A DNA stretch of 64,000 nucleotides, from assembly GCF_050947335.1 (NCBI RefSeq), contig NW_027474094.1:1-64000 (forward strand). The letters run 5' to 3'. Positions 60,001-64,000 of this stretch are shown one piece after another. A program made the position numbers and the translations under genes. Within the stretch, counting starts at the first letter, position 1. The number at the start of each line of letters is the position of its first letter. This DNA is from Megachile rotundata (lineage: Eukaryota > Arthropoda > Insecta > Hymenoptera > Megachilidae). The notes below the pieces were generated by a model, which did not search any database, had not been told where the DNA came from, and saw only the letters and a program-made list of their open reading frames with translations.

Positions 60001-62250
60001 ATTAGCCATATTATGCTTATATGATCGAGAGAACGAGAATTACTATACTCACTACTCTTAGTATTATCAATCTAACTCATATCATTAGCCATATTATGCT
60101 TAAATGATCGATAGAACGACAATTACTGTACCTATTACTCTTATTATTATCAATTTAACTCATATTATTAGCCATATTATGCTTATATGATTGACAGGAC
60201 GACAATTACTATACTTATTACACTCACTGTTATCAATCTAACTCATATTATTAGCCATATTATGCAAATTTGATCGATAGAACGACAGTCACTAAACTCA
60301 TTACTCTTATTATTATCAATCTAACTCATATTATTAGCCATATTATGCTTATATGATCGATAGAATGAGAATTACTATACTCACTACTCTTAGTATTATC
60401 ACCCTAACTCATATTAATAGCCATATTATGCTTATATGATCGATAGAAAGACAATTACTATACTTATTACTCTTATTGTTATCAATCTAACTCATATCAT
60501 TAGCCATATTATGCTTATATGATCCATAGAACGAGAATTACTATACTCACTACTCTTAGTATTATCAATCTAACTCATATTATTAGCCATATTATGCTTA
60601 TATTATCGATAGATCGACAATTACTATACTTATTACTGTTATTATTATCAATCTAACTCATATTATTAGCCATATTATGCTTAAATGATCGATAGAACGA
60701 CAATTACTATACTCATTACTCTTATTATTATCAATCTAACTCATATTATTAGCCATATTATGCTTATATGATCGATAGAACGACATTTACTATACTTATT
60801 ACACTTCCTATTATCAATCTAACTTATATTATTGGCCATATTATGCTTATATGATCGATAGAACGACAATTACTACACTTATTACTCTTATTATTATCAA
60901 TCTAACTCATATTATTAGCCATATTATGCTTATATGATCGATAGAACGAGAATTACTATACTCACTACTCTTAGTATTATCAATCTAACTCATAGTATTA
61001 GCCATGTTATGCTTAAATGATCGATAGAACGACAATCACTATACTCATTACTCTTATTATTATCAATCTAACTCATATTATTAGCCATATTATGCTTATA
61101 TGATCGATAGAACGACAATTACTATACACATTACTCTTACTATTATCAATCTAACTCATATTATTAACCATATTATGCAGATATGATCGATAGCACGACA
61201 TTTACTACGCTTACTACTCTTATTATTATCAATCTAACTCATATTATTAGCCATATTATGCTTATATGAGCAATAGAACTACAATTACTATACTTATTAC
61301 TCTTATTATTATGAATCTAACTCATATTATTAGCCATATTATGCTTATATTATCGATAGAACGACATTTACTATACTTATTACACTTCCTATTATCAATC
61401 TGACTTATATTATTGGCCATATTATGCTTATATGATCGATAGAACGACAATTACTACACTTATTACTCTTATTATTATCAATCTAACTCATATTATTAGC
61501 CATATTATGCTTATATGATCGATAGAATGAGAATTACTATACTCACTACTCTTAGTATTATCACTCTAACTCATAATATTAGCCATATTATGCTTATATG
61601 ATCGATAGAACGACAATTACTATACACATTACTCTTACTATTATCAATCTAACTCATATTATTAACCATATTATGCAGATATGATCGATAGCACGACATT
61701 TACTACGCTTACTACTCTTATTATTATCAATCTAACTCATATTATTAGCCATATTATGCTTATATGAGCAATAGAACTACAATTACTATACTTATTACTC
61801 TTAATATTATCAATCTAACTCATATTATTAACCATATTATGCAGATATGATCGATAGAACGACAATTACTGTACTTATTACTCTTATCATTATCGATCTA
61901 ACTCATATTATTAACCATATTATGCAGATATGATCGATAGCACGACATTTACTATCATTATTACTCTTATTATTATCAACCTAACTCATATTATTAGCCA
62001 TATTATGCTTATATGATCGATAGAATTACAATTACTATACTTATCACTCTTATTATTATCAATCTAACTCATATTATTAACCATATTATGCTTATATGAT
62101 CGATAGAACGACAATGACTATACTTATTACTCTTATTATTATCAAACTAACTCATATTATTAACCATATTATGCAAATTTGATCGATAGAACGACAGTCA
62201 CTATACTTATTACTCTTATTATTATCAATCTAACTCATATTATTAGCCAT
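54006..62250 (+). repeat. Third, rearranged partial copy of the large unit
   Basis: From 54006 to about 54345 it follows the 29.93-30.27 kb type (ttatcatcaaacaaac). It then switches to the 19.58 kb type (ttatataatcg, ctacctc, gatagtacgac) and stays collinear with copy 1 at offset 34776 (anchors 20281/55057, 20465/55241, 21858/56634). After the 16-monomer expansion it is collinear at offset 36934 (23351/60285). The step of 2158 bases is 26 monomers, which fits two added 16-monomer units and a loss of 6 monomers. Private variants include ttaatctaatatg near 54615, acggcaatc near 54722 and ttagtgttg near 55736. Confidence 0.82.
55700..59350 (+). repeat. 16-monomer (1328 bp) higher-order unit, three tandem copies
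   Basis: The tatatttatt variant recurs at 56641, 57969 and 59297, each step exactly 1328 bases (16 x 83). The order ccaactcatttt, gagcaatagcac, gagcgat, ttgctattatc, tgttagcc, attacgc, gcttttatg, cagatatg (twice), tcagcctaac, gacagaacgacaact is repeated. Units 2 and 3 share the private variants gcctatatg and gatggaac (57361 and 58689) that unit 1 lacks, so they are the more recent pair. Part of unit 2 (56.83-57.12 kb) differs from the corresponding part of unit 3, showing further exchange. Confidence 0.88.
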
Positions 62251-63900
62251 ATTATGCTTATATGATCGATACAACGAGAATTACTTTACTCACTACTCTT
62301 AGTATTATCAATCTAACTCATATTATTAGCCATATTATGCTTAAATGATCGATAGAACTACAATTACTATACTCATTACTCTTATTATTATCAATGTAAC
62401 TCATATTATTAGCCATATTATGCTTATATGATCGATAGAATGAGAATTACTATACCCACTACTGTTAGTATTATCACTCTAACTCATATTATTAGCCATA
62501 TTATGCTTATATGATCGATAGAACGACAATTACTATACTTATTACTCTTATTGTTATCAATCTAACTCATATTTTTAGCCATATTATGCTTAAATGATCG
62601 ATAGAACTACAATTACTATACTCATTACTCTTATTATTATCAATCTAACTCATATTATTAGCCATATTATGCTTATATGATCGATAGAATGAGAATTACT
62701 ATACACATTACTCTTACTATTATTAATCTAACTCATATTATTAACCATATTATGCAGATATGATCGATAGCACGACAATTACTATACTCATTACTCTTAT
62801 TATTATCAATCCAACTCATTTTATTACCCATATTATGCTTATATGATCGATAGAACGACAATTACTATACTCATTACTCTTATTATTATCAACCTAACTC
62901 ATATTATTAGACATATTATGCTTATATGAGCAATAGCACGACAATTACTATACTCATTACTCTTATTATTATCAATCCAACTCATTTTATTACCCATATT
63001 ATGCTTATATGAGCGATAGAACTACAATTACTGTACTCATTACTCTTATTGTTATCAATCTAACTCATATTATTACCCATATTATGCTTATATGATCGAT
63101 AGAACGACATTTACTATACTTATTACTCTTGCTATTATCAATCTAACTTATATTATTAGCCATATTATGCTTATATGATCGATAGAACGACAATTACTAT
63201 ACTCATTACTCTTAGTATTATCACCCTAACTCATATTATTAGCCATATTATGCTTATATGATCGATAGAACGACAATTACTATACTTATTACTCTTATTG
63301 TTATCAATCTAACTCATATCATTAGCCATATTATGCTTATATGATCCATAGAACGAGAATTACTATACTCACTACTCTTAGTATTACCAATCTAACTCAT
63401 ATTATTAGCCATATTATGCTTATATTATCGATAGATCGACAATTACTATACTTATTACTGTTATTATTATCAATCTAACTCATATTATTAGCCATATTAT
63501 GCTTAAATGATCGATAGAACGACAATTACTATACTCATTACTCTTATTATTATCAATCTAACTCATATTATTAGCCATATTATGCTTATATGATCGATAG
63601 AACGACATTTACTATACTTATTACACTTCCTATTATCAATCTAACTTATATTATTGGCCATATTATGCTTATATGATCGATAGAACGACAATTACTACAC
63701 TTATTACTCTTATTATTATCAATCTAACTCATATTATTAGCCATATTATGCTTATATGATCGATAGAATGAGAATTACTATACTCACTACTCTTAGTATT
63801 ATCACTCTAACTCATATTATTAGCCATATTATGCTTATATGATCGATAGAACGAGAATTACTATACTCACTACTCTTAGTATTATCAATCTAACTCATAT
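60400..63900 (+). repeat. 34-monomer (2822 bp) offset duplication, partial
   Basis: The rare gatccataga variant at 60521 recurs at 63343, 2822 bases (34 x 83) later. The neighbours match on both sides: atcattagcc before, and gatagatcgac, ttcctattatc and ggccatatt after. The match covers about 60.40-60.93 kb and 63.20-63.75 kb. The second copy has a private ttaccaatc near 63386. Confidence 0.82.
62250..63200 (+). repeat. Mosaic tail with similarity to the window start and to the 16-monomer unit
   Basis: From about 62262 to 62580 the order gagaattacttt, ttaaatg...gaactac, aatgtaac, tatacccactactgttag, ttttagcc matches 521-840 (offset 61742, which is 744 x 83 minus 10). From about 62760 to 63120 the order ccaactcatttt, gagcaatagcac, gagcgat, ttgctattatc follows the 16-monomer unit of 55.7-59.35 kb. 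No gene and no phase change were seen. Confidence 0.78.
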
Positions 63901-63983
63901 TATTAGCCATGTTATGCTTAAATGATCGATAGAACGACAATCACTATACTCATTACTCTTATTATTATCAATCTAACTCATAT

Positions 63984-64000
63984 TATTAGCCATATTATGC
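63984..64000 (+). repeat. Incomplete last monomer cut by the window edge
   Basis: The first 17 bases of the monomer, ending in attatgc. The array evidently continues beyond the window on the right, and base 1 begins in the middle of the array on the left. Confidence 0.95.

Larger units (their letters stand above)
1..64000 (+). repeat. 83-bp satellite DNA array, 771 full monomers, all head to tail
   Basis: The block beginning tattagccatattatgc recurs every 83 bases from base 1 to base 63984. The total distance is 63983, which is 771 x 83 minus 10, and the ten missing bases are accounted for one by one by ten 82-bp monomers. I see no monomer in reverse orientation and no non-satellite sequence. 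The consensus has about 20 G+C in 83 bases (C 14, G 6, A 29, T 34 on this strand). Recurrent alternative states at fixed positions define subfamilies. Because 83 is not a multiple of three, any stop codon in the monomer is read in all three frames within three units, so the array cannot hold long open frames; this is consistent with non-coding satellite. Large arrays of this kind typically lie at centromeres or in heterochromatin. That location, and the host clade, are inference and not visible here. Confidence 0.99.

Noticed and set aside
1..64000. CRISPR array or other repeat-spacer system
   Set aside because: The whole 83-bp period is repeated with scattered variants; there is no alternation of constant repeats and unique spacers.
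1..64000. tRNA, rRNA or other structured RNA genes
   Set aside because: No segment departs from the AT-rich monomer pattern, and none has the G+C-rich conserved stems or loops such genes need.
1..64000. Bacterial-type promoters and terminators from tatact/tataat-like motifs
   Set aside because: Such motifs occur in every monomer simply because of AT content and are not associated with genes.
1..64000. Simple (TTA)n microsatellite
   Set aside because: The TTA run is only a short part of each 83-bp unit; the real period is 83.
1..64000. Naming the host species or a known satellite family
   Set aside because: I do not recognise the monomer. AT-rich satellites with units of 80-170 bp occur in insects, molluscs, nematodes, plants and others, so any name would be a guess.
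1..64000. Definite assignment as the functional centromere
   Set aside because: Array size, purity and turnover fit a centromere, but sequence alone cannot separate it from pericentromeric or sex-chromosome heterochromatin.

Overview
The whole 64 kb window is one uninterrupted, AT-rich tandem array of an 83-bp satellite monomer. It contains no gene, RNA gene, transposon or unique sequence that I can support. Every monomer is in the same orientation. The first unit starts at base 1, the last starts at base 63984 and is cut off by the window edge, so there are 771 complete monomers plus 17 bases. The consensus is about 24% G+C by my hand count (20 of 83 bases). A satellite array of this size and uniformity means a nuclear eukaryotic genome, most likely centromeric or pericentromeric heterochromatin, or a heterochromatic sex or B chromosome. 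I do not recognise the monomer and cannot name the clade.

Monomer length is almost invariant. The span from base 1 to base 63984 equals 771 x 83 minus exactly 10. The ten missing bases are ten copies of one and the same 1-bp deletion, each in an 82-bp monomer of one recognisable subfamily. The only other indels I found are a -1/+1 pair inside monomer 36014-36096 that cancel out. Point variation, by contrast, is abundant and falls into linked haplotypes, so several monomer subfamilies alternate along the array.

Layout. 1-8580: a mosaic of monomer types with short tandem duplications of 4, 5 and 8 monomers. 8611-13586: two adjacent copies of a 30-monomer, 2488-bp unit with no difference in the stretches I compared, then a partial third copy to about 14040. 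14275-16793: a 30-monomer block that recurs at 21412-23930 and 39671-42189. 16990-34750 and 34751-54005: a tandem duplication of about 18-19 kb. Copy 2 equals copy 1 plus a 6-monomer insertion near 38.2 kb and a 12-monomer insertion near 48.0-49.0 kb. 54006-62250: a third, rearranged partial copy that includes a threefold 16-monomer expansion (55.7-59.35 kb) and lacks 6 monomers. 62250-64000: a mosaic tail that resembles both the start of the window and the 60.4-61.1 kb block.

All duplication offsets I measured are whole numbers of monomers, corrected only by the number of 82-bp monomers crossed. This is the signature of repeated in-register unequal exchange or replication-slippage amplification. 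Nothing here works as a genetic system in the coding sense. The interest lies in the length constraint, the nested higher-order structure, the strand asymmetry and the short motifs that particular subfamilies carry.
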